Below are positions 35,688 through 43,515 of a stretch of DNA of 64,000 nt, one piece after another; positions within the stretch are counted from its first letter, which is position 1; each line of letters starts with the position of its first letter. The stretch lies in NCBI GenBank assembly GCA_031553935.1, contig JAVBKS010000022.1, positions 16,713 to 80,712 of the forward strand, in the 5' to 3' direction. The notes below the pieces were generated by a model, which worked only from the letters and a program-made list of their open reading frames with translations, did no database searches and was not told the DNA's origin. The position numbers were made by a program, and so were the translations under genes. This stretch comes from JAISDD01 sp031553935. Its GTDB lineage: Bacteria > Bacillota > Syntrophomonadia > Syntrophomonadales > Syntrophomonadaceae.

Positions 35688-36252
35688 AAACAAAAGGCTG
35701 TTCAACGAGTAAACGCTGCGACTTAGGTCCAGCAGGTTTTCCCAATAGGACTCCCAATTGTTACCACATGGGCGGTTTCCCTTTACGCCTATTTCATCGA
35801 GTCGCCTCCAATGAGGCTGGATTACCACTTAGTACACACTTTAATCCTCGTTCAACTGCGCCGAAACGCTCAGTCTAGGAGTTTTCCTCAACAACCCACA
35901 CCAGCACTAGCCTCTTTTGCAGCGACGGTTTCAAAGTAAACACTAAAAATCTTGGCCGAGATTCTCAGGTTCTTAATACTCATCCGCCGCAACCACTCAA
36001 GGCAGGCTACACTGCACCCAGCTTTTACCAAATGCAGGTTTTCAAATTACTTAAATATAATTTGCCTCCACGGTTGAAGGGGTCATGTCTGCATGCCATT
36101 GCAGGATGCCCCAACTACCTTAACTCCCAGCAACAACCCCTGACTGGGCGTCAAAAGCTGACACCAGAAGCTTCATCGCTGTGCCCTTAACGGATTTTTA
36201 GGCCCGTCCTTGATACTGATAGGATTGACTAGAATACTGCAGCCTTTTGTCT
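35688..36252 (-). ncRNA. ole: OLE RNA (ornate, large, extremophilic RNA)
   Basis: A 565-nt gene-free segment with higher GC than its flanks, immediately upstream of oapA. Its two ends are perfectly complementary over 11 bp: CAGCCTTTTGT at 36240-36250 and ACAAAAGGCTG at 35690-35700. This would close the RNA with a terminal stem. Internally there are further pairings, for example GGGCGGTTTCCC-like and CATGCC/GGCATG-type segments, and long purine-rich single-stranded blocks. OLE RNAs are about 600 nt, occur in anaerobic and extremophilic Firmicutes, and lie beside oapA between ispA and dxs. I could not run the Rfam model, so the identification rests on size, position, partner protein and the terminal stem. 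Confidence 0.85.
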
Positions 36253-36258
36253 GCAAAA

Positions 36259-36310
36259 GTCTTAACCATTTTTTCACTTATAAGGTCTTAACAATTTATT
36301 CACTTATAAA
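36259..36310. repeat. Tandem 26-bp repeat (two units) before the OLE RNA
   Basis: Units at 36259-36284 and 36285-36310 share 22-23 of 26 bases; both contain GTCTTAAC and TTCACTTATAA. They lie just upstream of the 5' end of the OLE RNA on its transcribed strand, where a promoter or binding site would be expected. Confidence 0.7.
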
Positions 36311-36312
36311 CT

Positions 36313-36603
36313 AAAAGCTCTAGCTGCAAGGCGGCGAGAATACTGCGGGCGAAGATGTATTTATATACTTCGAGATCGCAGGAGCCGATGCCAACACAGC
36401 AGATGGACTTTTTAGACAGTCTAAACCTTTTGTCTGCCAAAGCCGTAGGCTATAAATCCACAGACTAGGATAAAAAGCTCTAGCTGCAAGGCGGCGAGAA
36501 TACTGCGGGCGAAGATGTATTTATATACTTCGAGATCGCAGGAGCCGATGCCAACACAGCAGATGGACTTTTTAGACAGTCTGAGCCTTTTGTTTGCAAA
36601 AGG
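36313..36603. repeat. Two direct copies of a 110-130-bp repeat, period 160 bp
   Basis: Copies start at 36313 and 36473 and are identical for about 110 bases (to 36422 and 36582), then diverge gradually over the next 18. Both contain GGCGGCGAGAATACTGCGGG and CGCAGGAGCCGATGCC, which are GC-rich for this region. After each copy comes CCTTTTGTYTGC, and in the second copy this is a perfect palindrome CCTTTTG-TTTG-CAAAAGG. The same CCTTTTGTCTGC motif occurs at the OLE RNA 5' end. The near-identity implies a recent duplication or gene conversion. It could be a dispersed repeat family or a regulatory array for the OLE transcript. Confidence 0.85.
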
Positions 36604-36881
36604 TAATATAATACTATAATATATCAAATATCTAATCTCAATACTATATATAATCGATTGAGATCACTATATTCTCTAGAATTAATAATATCAAAGCATA
36701 CATAATAAGCTATAGCAAAATGTTAACCTATTTGAATAAAATGCTTATATAACTATATAATTATTTATTGATAATCCTTTCATTGGTAATTCATACTTTT
36801 ATGCTTTTACTAATTTAGAAAAACCAATGAAAATTTCTTCATCATTATTGATAACTCCAAAATCGAAAGGCTTGATTATTG
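36604..36881. other. AT-rich divergent intergenic region between the repeats and cysK
   Basis: 278 nt, over 75% A+T. Two inverted repeats are visible: ATCTCAAT/ATTGAGAT near 36643-36667, and TTTCATTGGT (36778-36787) with ACCAATGAAA (36822-36831). Promoters for cysK (plus) and for the OLE RNA side (minus) must lie here or in the repeats. No T-box or SAM riboswitch consensus was recognised in front of cysK. Confidence 0.5.
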
Positions 36882-37772
36882 ATGTATAGTAATATTTTGG
36901 AAACCATCGGCAATACTCCTTTAGTAAAAATAAACCATATGTTTAAACATCCTCAGGTAGAAATATTTGCCAAATTGGAGGGTTTTAATCCCACCGGTAG
37001 TATTAAAGACCGTATTGCCCTTAAAATGATTGAGCAAGCCGAAGATGAAGGTCGGCTAAAACCGGGCATGACAATTATTGAACCAACATCAGGTAATACT
37101 GGCATATCATTAGCTATGATCGGGCGAGTAAAAAACTATGAAGTAATAATTTATATGAGTGAAGCCGTTTCCATTGAACGTCAGAAAATGATTCAGTCAT
37201 TTGGCGGAAAAGTAGTTTTAACGCCTGCAGAAGAGGGTACTGATGGTGCGATAAGACGAGTAAGAGAACTCGTAAATCAAGATAATGGCAAATACTTTAA
37301 TCCAGATCAGTTCTCAAATATTTACAATAAATTGGCTCATTATAAAACTACTGCCAATGAAATCTGGGAGCAAACTGAGGGAAAAATTACCCATTTCGTC
37401 TCCTCTCTTGGAACTTCAGGTACAATTATGGGTATTGGCCAAGGTCTAAAAGAAAAAAACCAAGCTATTCAAATAATTGAAGCTCAGCCAGTGAAGGGGC
37501 ACTATATTCAGGGCCTGAAAAATATGGAAGAAGCTATAGTTCCTAGTATCTATAATCCCGATGCCATTGATCATCATATCATGATTGAAACTGAGGAAGC
37601 ATTTACTACAGCCAGACGTATCGTACGTGAAGAGGGTATTTTTGTTGGCATGAGCAGCGGGGCTGCTATGCTTGCCGCATTAAAGGTAGCAAACGATCTG
37701 GAAAAGGGCGTAATTATTGTTGTATTTCCTGACCGCGGCGAAAAGTATTTGAGTACTGATCTCTTTATTTAA
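36882..37772 (+). CDS. cysK: Cysteine synthase (O-acetylserine sulfhydrylase)
   Basis: 296 residues. The PLP-lysine motif is GFNPTGSIKDRIALKMI near 35-50, the substrate loop is EPTSGNTGISLAM near 68, the phosphate-binding loop is SSLGTSGTIMGIGQGL near 170, and GMSSGAAMLAAL lies near 262. It makes cysteine from O-acetylserine and sulfide. A TTG one codon upstream (36879) is an alternative start with slightly better spacing from AAAGG. It points opposite to all neighbours and interrupts the usual ispA-OLE-dxs order. Confidence 0.93.
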   Translation: MYSNILETIGNTPLVKINHMFKHPQVEIFAKLEGFNPTGSIKDRIALKMIEQAEDEGRLKPGMTIIEPTSGNTGISLAMIGRVKNYEVIIYMSEAVSIERQKMIQSFGGKVVLTPAEEGTDGAIRRVRELVNQDNGKYFNPDQFSNIYNKLAHYKTTANEIWEQTEGKITHFVSSLGTSGTIMGIGQGLKEKNQAIQIIEAQPVKGHYIQGLKNMEEAIVPSIYNPDAIDHHIMIETEEAFTTARRIVREEGIFVGMSSGAAMLAALKVANDLEKGVIIVVFPDRGEKYLSTDLFI

Positions 37773-37799
37773 TCAGAAGTTTTTCACCCGTCGGCATGA

Positions 37800-38726
37800 T
37801 TAATTGTCTCTAACTAAAAGGTACTGGGCTAGATTTCTCAAAAAATCAGCTTCACTGCCAAAAGTGCAAAGGCTCTGCATGCACGAGTCGATACACTCTC
37901 GCGCTCTAGCTTTTGCATTATCTATGCCTAATAAAGTTGCATAGGTTGATTTTTGCTTGGCAATATCACTGCCGATGGTCTTACCTAACAGCATTTCATC
38001 ACCAGTAACGTCAAGGATATCGTCAGTAATCTGAAATGCCAGGCCGAAATTCTCAGCATAAGAATCCAAAGCCATTAATTTGTCTGCACTCATGCCCCCC
38101 AAAATAGCCCCGGCTCTTAAGGAGCCTTTGAACAGACATCCAGTTTTCAGATCATGTATCTTCTTTAATAAATCAAAATCGATCTCTTTGCCTTCCGCCT
38201 CAAGATCGATCACCTGTCCACCTATCATTCCCATGGAACCAGCAGATTTGGCAATTTCATTAATAGCTTGGAGCATACACTTATTATCCAATTTCATTTG
38301 GTTTTCCAGCGAACTCATAAGTTCGAACGCATATGTCAATAAACCGTCTCCAGCTAATATGGCAATTGCTTCCCCGTAAACTATATGGCAGGTAGGTTTT
38401 CCCCGTCTTAGATCATCATCGTCCATTGCCGGTAAATCGTCATGAACTAAGGAATAAGTGTGGATGAGTTCAACTGCGCAAGCAAAAGGCGCAGCATTTT
38501 CCTGAGCCAAATTAGCAAGCCGTGCTCCTTCCAGCAAGAGTATCGGCCTAATTCTTTTACCACCATTAGTAACCGTATAAGCAATCGCTTTATGGATTAG
38601 CTCTGGGAAAGCACTTTCCGGTATTAAATACTTAGACAGCCACTTGTTAACCGATTCCGCGCGCTCACCCAATTCTTTTTTAAAGCTATCCTTTTCCAAA
38701 CTTAGTTTAATATGTTCTCTATTCAT
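37800..38726 (-). CDS. ispA: Polyprenyl (farnesyl/geranyl) diphosphate synthase
   Basis: 308 residues. The first Asp-rich motif is SLVHDDLPAMDDDDLRRGKPTC near 95, the second is FQITDDILDVTGDE near 235, and GGKRIRP near 56 binds IPP. The double-Asp insertion DDLPAMDD before RRG is typical of bacterial farnesyl diphosphate synthases. The gene is 1 nt after xseB, in the usual xseA-xseB-ispA order; its natural downstream partner dxs is 2.7 kb away, beyond cysK and the OLE/oapA segment. Confidence 0.93.
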   Translation of the reverse strand: MNREHIKLSLEKDSFKKELGERAESVNKWLSKYLIPESAFPELIHKAIAYTVTNGGKRIRPILLLEGARLANLAQENAAPFACAVELIHTYSLVHDDLPAMDDDDLRRGKPTCHIVYGEAIAILAGDGLLTYAFELMSSLENQMKLDNKCMLQAINEIAKSAGSMGMIGGQVIDLEAEGKEIDFDLLKKIHDLKTGCLFKGSLRAGAILGGMSADKLMALDSYAENFGLAFQITDDILDVTGDEMLLGKTIGSDIAKQKSTYATLLGIDNAKARARECIDSCMQSLCTFGSEADFLRNLAQYLLVRDN

Positions 38727-38727
38727 C

Positions 38728-38961
38728 CTACTTTTCCCACGTAACTAATTCGAGCTGACCATTGGCATTTCGGGATAGCAATTGAATGGTCCCTTCAGCT
38801 CTTTCTAATTCTTCCCGACAAAATTTTGATAAATTCATACCTTCTTCGAATAAAACAATACTCTCATCAAGAGGTATGCTCCCACTTTCCAATCTCGCAC
38901 TAATGTCTTCCAACTTCTCCAGGGCGTCTTCAAAAGTCAGCTTTTTTTTAGACTTGGCCAT
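38728..38961 (-). CDS. xseB: Exodeoxyribonuclease VII small subunit
   Basis: 77 residues, the normal XseB size. The family pattern FEDALEKLEDISARLESG, then PLDESIVLFEEGMNL, is plain. XseB oligomers bind XseA to form the single-strand-specific exonuclease. The gene overlaps the 3' end of xseA by 25 nt. Confidence 0.95.
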   Translation of the reverse strand: MAKSKKKLTFEDALEKLEDISARLESGSIPLDESIVLFEEGMNLSKFCREELERAEGTIQLLSRNANGQLELVTWEK

Positions 38962-40166
38962 CGCTCAACTAGCTCCTTTCCATTCACATTAACCCTCAAA
39001 TCAGCATCAGCCATTTTTATAGTTAATTGATCTCCTACAGCAATTTTGCTGCTATCATTGACAACGATTTCATTCTTCTCTATCAGTGCAAAACCTCGCA
39101 TGAGTACCTTTAGTGGACTTAGGCTGTCCAGCTTACTCATCAGCAATTGAATTGCATTTCTTTTTTCCTGCATTGCACTTTGCCACGATTTTTCTAAGCT
39201 GCTATACCGCTCTAATAGTTTGTCCTCTTGAAATTTTACTAATAATGCTGGGTTTTGCCAAACGCTGCTTGCCATTAATCTATCTAGCTGCAAAACATTA
39301 TTTGCTAAAATTCTTTCAAAAGAACGGAATACATGGGCATTTAACTTACGCAAGCTATCATCAACTTGATTCATTTCTGCTACTGCCAAGTGCGCCGCCT
39401 GGGAAGGCGTTGAGGCGCGTATATCGGCAGCCAGATCGGAAAGAGTGAAATCCACCTCATGACCAACAGCAGAAATGACAGGAATATGAGCATCAAATAT
39501 TGATTTTACTACTTGCTCATGATTAAAAGCCATCAGGTCTTCATATGAGCCTCCCCCACGTCCAACAATAATCACTTCGACTTGGTTGTGTTCACACAAA
39601 AGCCTAATAGCGGCCACTATCTCATCTGGTGCCTCTATTCCTTGCACTGCACAATGCGCAACAACAACTTCCACTTGCGGATGCCTCTGTTTAAGAATTC
39701 TCAGAATATCTTGCAGGGCAGCTCCTTCAGTTGAGGTTGCAACTCCAACTTTGTTTACTATTCTGGGAATTGGTTTTTTTCTATCCTGGTCAAAATACCC
39801 CTTCTCGCTTAAACGCTGCTTGAGTTCATCTAAGTATTGCAACAATGCTCCCTGGCCGAAAATGTCCAACCCTTGAACATATAGCTGGTATTTGCCTTGT
39901 TGAGCAAAAATAGATACTCTGCCGAAGGCGATAACTTCCATTCCATCTGTCGGCTTAAATTTTAGATTGCGGTTGTTTTGTCTAAACATTACGCAGCTGA
40001 TGGTGCTGGTTTCATCTTTTAGAGAAAAATATATATGCCCCGACTGCTGATAGAATTTGAAACCCGATATCTCACCCTTTATCGAGCAGGACGCGGTAAT
40101 AATGTGGTTTTCCAAAAGCTCAGCTACATAATTATTGATTTGGCTTACTGTAAAAAATTTATTCAT
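38937..40166 (-). CDS. xseA: Exodeoxyribonuclease VII large subunit
   Basis: 409 residues. An N-terminal OB-fold (about 1-100; YFSLKDETSTISCVMFRQN) is followed by the catalytic domain with GRGGGSYEDLMAFNHE near 205, PVISAVGHEVDFTLSDLAADIRASTPSQAA near 235-265, and a helical C-terminus. These are the conserved XseA active-site elements. The start overlaps the upstream folD-like gene by 4 nt (ATGA). Confidence 0.95.
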   Translation of the reverse strand: MNKFFTVSQINNYVAELLENHIITASCSIKGEISGFKFYQQSGHIYFSLKDETSTISCVMFRQNNRNLKFKPTDGMEVIAFGRVSIFAQQGKYQLYVQGLDIFGQGALLQYLDELKQRLSEKGYFDQDRKKPIPRIVNKVGVATSTEGAALQDILRILKQRHPQVEVVVAHCAVQGIEAPDEIVAAIRLLCEHNQVEVIIVGRGGGSYEDLMAFNHEQVVKSIFDAHIPVISAVGHEVDFTLSDLAADIRASTPSQAAHLAVAEMNQVDDSLRKLNAHVFRSFERILANNVLQLDRLMASSVWQNPALLVKFQEDKLLERYSSLEKSWQSAMQEKRNAIQLLMSKLDSLSPLKVLMRGFALIEKNEIVVNDSSKIAVGDQLTIKMADADLRVNVNGKELVERWPSLKKS

Positions 40167-40993
40167 ATAGATTCACAACAGGCTTTGCCAATGTTTTCAA
40201 TGAGTTTCGCTATAAGTATGGGTCCTAAGCCCCCAGGAACAGGCAATACGGCACCTTGATAGTCGGCGATAGCCGTTAGATCAATATTGCCGATAGTCTT
40301 GCCGTCAACAAAGAAAAACCCAGCATCAATTAATAATTTCGTCTGGTGTAAGCTACTATTTTCATTAATCATTCCCGGTCTGCCTTTCTCGAAAAGTGCA
40401 AAATCACAGGTCTCCAGCAAATCATTATCTACATCACTAGTAATAATAACATCACAACCGGCTTTAATTAGAAGCAAGCTTAATGACTGGATAAGATCAA
40501 ATGAATCCCCAACCAGCAGCGCTCTCAGCTTACTGATGGAGGTAAATCTCGAGGCAATTACAGCATATGCAGCTTCTGCCGCGCAACTGACGAATTTGGG
40601 GACTCCCCCCATAATTAATCCTCGGTTTAGGGGGTGGAACCCGTCCACGTCCTTTTCAACTGCGATTGCGCTCAGAAAACTATCACGGAGATGATTTAGT
40701 TTGCTGGGCAATGGTAATTGTAAAATTATTCCGTTAATATCCTTTTGTTGATTGAAAGCCTCAATTAATTCAAAAATAGTTGCTGGAGACGCGTTTTCGG
40801 GAAGTACCTGAATATGCGCTTTTCCTCCGATATCATTTAATGCCTTCGCTTTCAGTCTCATGTAGACTGCGCTCTCTTCTGATTCCCCAATCTTAATAAT
40901 TGCTAATTGGGGGCATAATCCCAGTCTTTTAATACTCGACCGCACATTAGAAATAATCTGATCAGCGAATGCTTTGCCATCGATTAGTTCCAT
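40163..40993 (-). CDS. FolD paralogue with catalytic residues but no NADP-binding motif
   Basis: 276 residues. It keeps all three catalytic residues of methylenetetrahydrofolate dehydrogenase/cyclohydrolase: Tyr44 and Lys48 (SAVYMRLKAK), Gln92 (LQLPLP) and Asp117 (EKDVDGFHP). The Rossmann motif that in FolD reads GxSxxVGxP is replaced by VGDSFDLIQSLSLL, and the preceding P-C-T-P motif is replaced by KFVSCAAEA. The C-terminal VLPVPGGLGPILIA is intact. It is therefore unlikely to bind NADP well, yet could keep cyclohydrolase chemistry. Its upstream neighbour is a second FolD with the opposite pattern. The 13-nt gap and 4-nt overlap with xseA place it in the operon. Confidence 0.85.
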   Translation of the reverse strand: MELIDGKAFADQIISNVRSSIKRLGLCPQLAIIKIGESEESAVYMRLKAKALNDIGGKAHIQVLPENASPATIFELIEAFNQQKDINGIILQLPLPSKLNHLRDSFLSAIAVEKDVDGFHPLNRGLIMGGVPKFVSCAAEAAYAVIASRFTSISKLRALLVGDSFDLIQSLSLLLIKAGCDVIITSDVDNDLLETCDFALFEKGRPGMINENSSLHQTKLLIDAGFFFVDGKTIGNIDLTAIADYQGAVLPVPGGLGPILIAKLIENIGKACCESI

Positions 40994-41005
40994 CTTCGCC
41001 CTCGT

Positions 41006-41878
41006 CTATTGTTTATCATTTGATTCTGTATTCTGTATTCTTACCGCCGTCACCACGTTTTTCATTAAATAGGCCACAGTTACTGCTCCTACACCCCCGG
41101 GAACCGGTGTAATAAATGCTGCTCTTTTTTTGGCTTCCGCATATTCAACATCTCCTACAATTTGGTTCCCAACTGAATTGATGCCGGCATCAATTACAAT
41201 CGCTCCCTCTTTAATCCATTCACCTTTTATTAATCCTGGCTTGCCGGCGGCGACCACAAGAATTTCGGCTCGGCGGACATGTTCTTCCAAATGCCCCCTC
41301 ATATTAGTTGCACTATGGCATATAGTCAAGGTTGCTTTTTCCTGCAAAAGTAAAATCGAGGCCGGTTTGCCAACTATCTCACTGTTTCCAACAACAGTTA
41401 CTTCTTTGCCCGCTAGCTCGATTCCAGTTGCTTTGATCATGGCGACAATAGCCTGGGCAGTGCATGGCATCAGGCCAGGTACACCCAGGAATAGGCGCCC
41501 CAAATTATATGGAGTAACCCCTTCTACATCTTTGGAGGTGGCAATGCTCCACTGTATCATCTTGGTATCTAAATGAACGGGCAGTGGAAGTTGGAGAATA
41601 ACGCCGCTTATGAAAGGATCATCATTAATGTTCTGAATAACACCAAATAGTCTTTCCTGCGAAATGCTGGGCGCAAGTCTAATCGACTCAAAATTTATTC
41701 CCACTATGTCGGCAATACGCTGTTGGGAAGAAACATAGACTTTAGACGCCGGGTCGCTTCCAACTTCCACGGTCATCAGCAAAGGTGATAATCCTAAAGC
41801 TTTTAGTCCAGCAACATCTTGACTTACTTCATTCAAAACTTCGTCGGCTATAGACTTTCCATATAATACATTACTCAT
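41006..41878 (-). CDS. folD: FolD paralogue with intact NADP site but substituted catalytic Lys and Asp
   Basis: 290 residues of the FolD family. The NADP-binding motif VVGNSEIVGKPASILLL near 162, the PCTAQA loop and the C-terminal TPVPGGVGAVTVA are good. Aligned with E. coli FolD, Lys54 is Gln52 here (SKVYVSSQQRI) and Asp121 is Glu119 (KDVEGVTPYNLG); Tyr48 and Gln96 (LQLPLP) remain. In human and E. coli enzymes the Lys is needed mainly for cyclohydrolase activity, so a mainly dehydrogenase enzyme is predicted. It is the first of two adjacent folD copies in the folD-xseA-xseB-ispA operon. Confidence 0.88.
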   Translation of the reverse strand: MSNVLYGKSIADEVLNEVSQDVAGLKALGLSPLLMTVEVGSDPASKVYVSSQQRIADIVGINFESIRLAPSISQERLFGVIQNINDDPFISGVILQLPLPVHLDTKMIQWSIATSKDVEGVTPYNLGRLFLGVPGLMPCTAQAIVAMIKATGIELAGKEVTVVGNSEIVGKPASILLLQEKATLTICHSATNMRGHLEEHVRRAEILVVAAGKPGLIKGEWIKEGAIVIDAGINSVGNQIVGDVEYAEAKKRAAFITPVPGGVGAVTVAYLMKNVVTAVRIQNTESNDKQ

Positions 41879-41899
41879 TAATACACATCCTAAAGTTTA

Positions 41900-42859
41900 C
41901 TATTCAAAATATAAGCTTGCTAGTTGGGCAATGCCAACCGCATTGTCACTACATAAATTCGGCTCTGCAAAGAATAGTTTCATTCCCGCAGCTCTATGCT
42001 CTAGTCTGAACTTTAAGCGCTCTTTGATTATTTGATTGGACATTACTCCACCCACTAATAAAACTTTATGTATTCCAGTGTGTTTGCAGGCATTTAATAA
42101 AACTGTTTCCAGGGTTTTGGCAATTACTCTTAATATTGCAAATGCCAATTCCTCTTTAGATGCTCCCGCTTGCAGCAATCTTCGCGCGCTGGCTTCCGCT
42201 CCAGAAAATGAAAAATTCAGTCCATTAACAGCTATTGGAATTGTGCACTTAAGCTGGCTGCCCTGAAAACTCTCGGCTAATTTTTCTAATTGCTGTCCGG
42301 CTGGAAAGTCAAATCCCATAGCGACGCCTAATCTGTCAATGAATTGACCAACATGTAAATCAGCTGATTTGCCCAGATCAACTATACTAAAGCGACCATT
42401 AATCTGGGGTTCAATTCGCAAAACGTCAGATGTACCCCCGGAAAAGTGAATCGCTAAAAAAGGTTCATTTATTAACGATTGGTTGTTTTTTCCGAGGCCT
42501 GCCATTATATGCCCTTCTTGGTGACTCAGCTTATATAGGGGCAACCCCATTGATAACGATAGTATTTCTGCCACGGATGAGCCTGCTTTGAATACAGGCA
42601 TATAGCTTTCTTGACGTGGTCGGGGACTTATGCTTACCCCAATCGCTTTTAGATTATGGAATATTTCCTGATCTAGTAAAGCAAACAGTTCAGGAAGAAA
42701 TTTGAAATGTTGAAAAAATGCTTTTGACTGTCTAAGTCCTCGCTCACCCGCAGGAACTGCAAGTAATCTGCGCAAATCATACTTTCTATTGCCTTCATCA
42801 TCAACAACAGCTAATGAAGTTGTGTATGCGCTGGTATCAATCCCCAAAAAGCAGTTCAC
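41900..42859 (-). CDS. TsaD/Gcp-like protein, paralogue near nusB
   Basis: 319 residues, ASKHA-type ATPase. It starts FLGIDTSAYTTSLAVVD, where true TsaD has GIETSCDETS, and keeps a His-x-x-x-His metal motif (LSHQEGHIMAG near 115) and the C-terminal Asp (LCSDNAVGIAQLA near 303). The phosphate-2 loop is HFSGGTSDVLRIE instead of the usual SGGHT. It is therefore a diverged paralogue rather than the t6A enzyme itself, a form that I know beside nusB in several Clostridia. Function unknown. The start overlaps the nusB stop by 4 nt. Confidence 0.75.
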   Translation of the reverse strand: MNCFLGIDTSAYTTSLAVVDDEGNRKYDLRRLLAVPAGERGLRQSKAFFQHFKFLPELFALLDQEIFHNLKAIGVSISPRPRQESYMPVFKAGSSVAEILSLSMGLPLYKLSHQEGHIMAGLGKNNQSLINEPFLAIHFSGGTSDVLRIEPQINGRFSIVDLGKSADLHVGQFIDRLGVAMGFDFPAGQQLEKLAESFQGSQLKCTIPIAVNGLNFSFSGAEASARRLLQAGASKEELAFAILRVIAKTLETVLLNACKHTGIHKVLLVGGVMSNQIIKERLKFRLEHRAAGMKLFFAEPNLCSDNAVGIAQLASLYFE

Positions 42860-43257
42860 TCTTGGTCTCCAAGAAATTTATCCAGAATAGCATTAATAAA
42901 ACTGCTTGAAGTCTCATCACCATACTTTTTTGCAATTTCAATAGCTTCATCAATAGCAACAATAGAGTATGAAGGCTTGACATAAAGGATTTCGTATCCT
43001 GCCACTCTCATAATACTTCTATCAATAGCTGAGATTCTATCTAATGGCCAATGGGTGGAATGCTTTGTTATACTGTCATCAATCTCCTGACTATGAGAAA
43101 AATACCCATTTATTAATTCCCAAGCAAATATTCTATCCTTTTCAAGCAAATGGTTTTCCTCTAACAAATAATTAAATGCTTGCTGCGGATCTGTTGACCC
43201 TTGATCAACCTGAAATAAAACCTTAAAAGCAAATTCTCTTGCTTTTCTCCTACTCAA
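42856..43257 (-). CDS. nusB: Transcription antitermination factor NusB
   Basis: 133 residues. The N-terminal SRRKAREFAFKVLFQVDQG and the C-terminal VAIDEAIEIAKKYGDETSSSFINAILDKF are typical NusB elements. NusB binds boxA RNA with NusE for rRNA antitermination. It lies between the DUF2273 gene (17 nt upstream) and the TsaD-like gene. Confidence 0.95.
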   Translation of the reverse strand: MSRRKAREFAFKVLFQVDQGSTDPQQAFNYLLEENHLLEKDRIFAWELINGYFSHSQEIDDSITKHSTHWPLDRISAIDRSIMRVAGYEILYVKPSYSIVAIDEAIEIAKKYGDETSSSFINAILDKFLGDQE

Positions 43258-43274
43258 ACCCTAATACCTACCAA

Positions 43275-43499
43275 TTAATAGTTTTTTCTAAAAAAATCCT
43301 TCAGTTTATCTCTGATATTGCCCTGATCATCAATGGTTTTGCCCAAGTAAATCCCAATAAAGCAGCAAAACAAAACGAATACTGTTTTCAAAAACCCATA
43401 ATGAATTATTAGCAGGCTGAAAACTAAGGCAATAAATAATCCAATAATTTTTCCCATATTATTCTGAACCCAATACCAAATACTTTCCCAATCCCACAT
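43275..43499 (-). CDS. DUF2273 family small membrane protein
   Basis: 74 residues. The ATG at 43499 lies eight bases after GGGGGG; a longer frame upstream runs into the amaP gene. It starts MWDWESIWYWVQNNMG, has two hydrophobic segments (about 15-32 and 34-50) and the signature GIYLGKTIDD. Such proteins are encoded beside Asp23 and AmaP, and are thought to join that membrane-bound envelope-stress complex. The function is otherwise unknown. Confidence 0.85.
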   Translation of the reverse strand: MWDWESIWYWVQNNMGKIIGLFIALVFSLLIIHYGFLKTVFVLFCCFIGIYLGKTIDDQGNIRDKLKDFFRKNY

Positions 43500-43515
43500 G
43501 ACAATGCCCCCCTTA

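Noticed and set aside
35291..35878. A 195-codon plus-strand ORF antisense to oapA and the OLE RNA
   Set aside because: It lies opposite a well-supported membrane protein and RNA, has no ribosome-binding site, and shows low-complexity composition typical of a shadow frame.
36421..36627. A 68-codon minus-strand ORF across the second 110-bp repeat
   Set aside because: It has no ribosome-binding site and consists mostly of repeat DNA that also occurs in the first copy, where the frame is broken; judged non-coding.
36604..36881. Possible T-box or SAM riboswitch in front of cysK
   Set aside because: No T-box AGGGTGGNACCGCG element, no antiterminator and no SAM-I core; only AT-rich inverted repeats.
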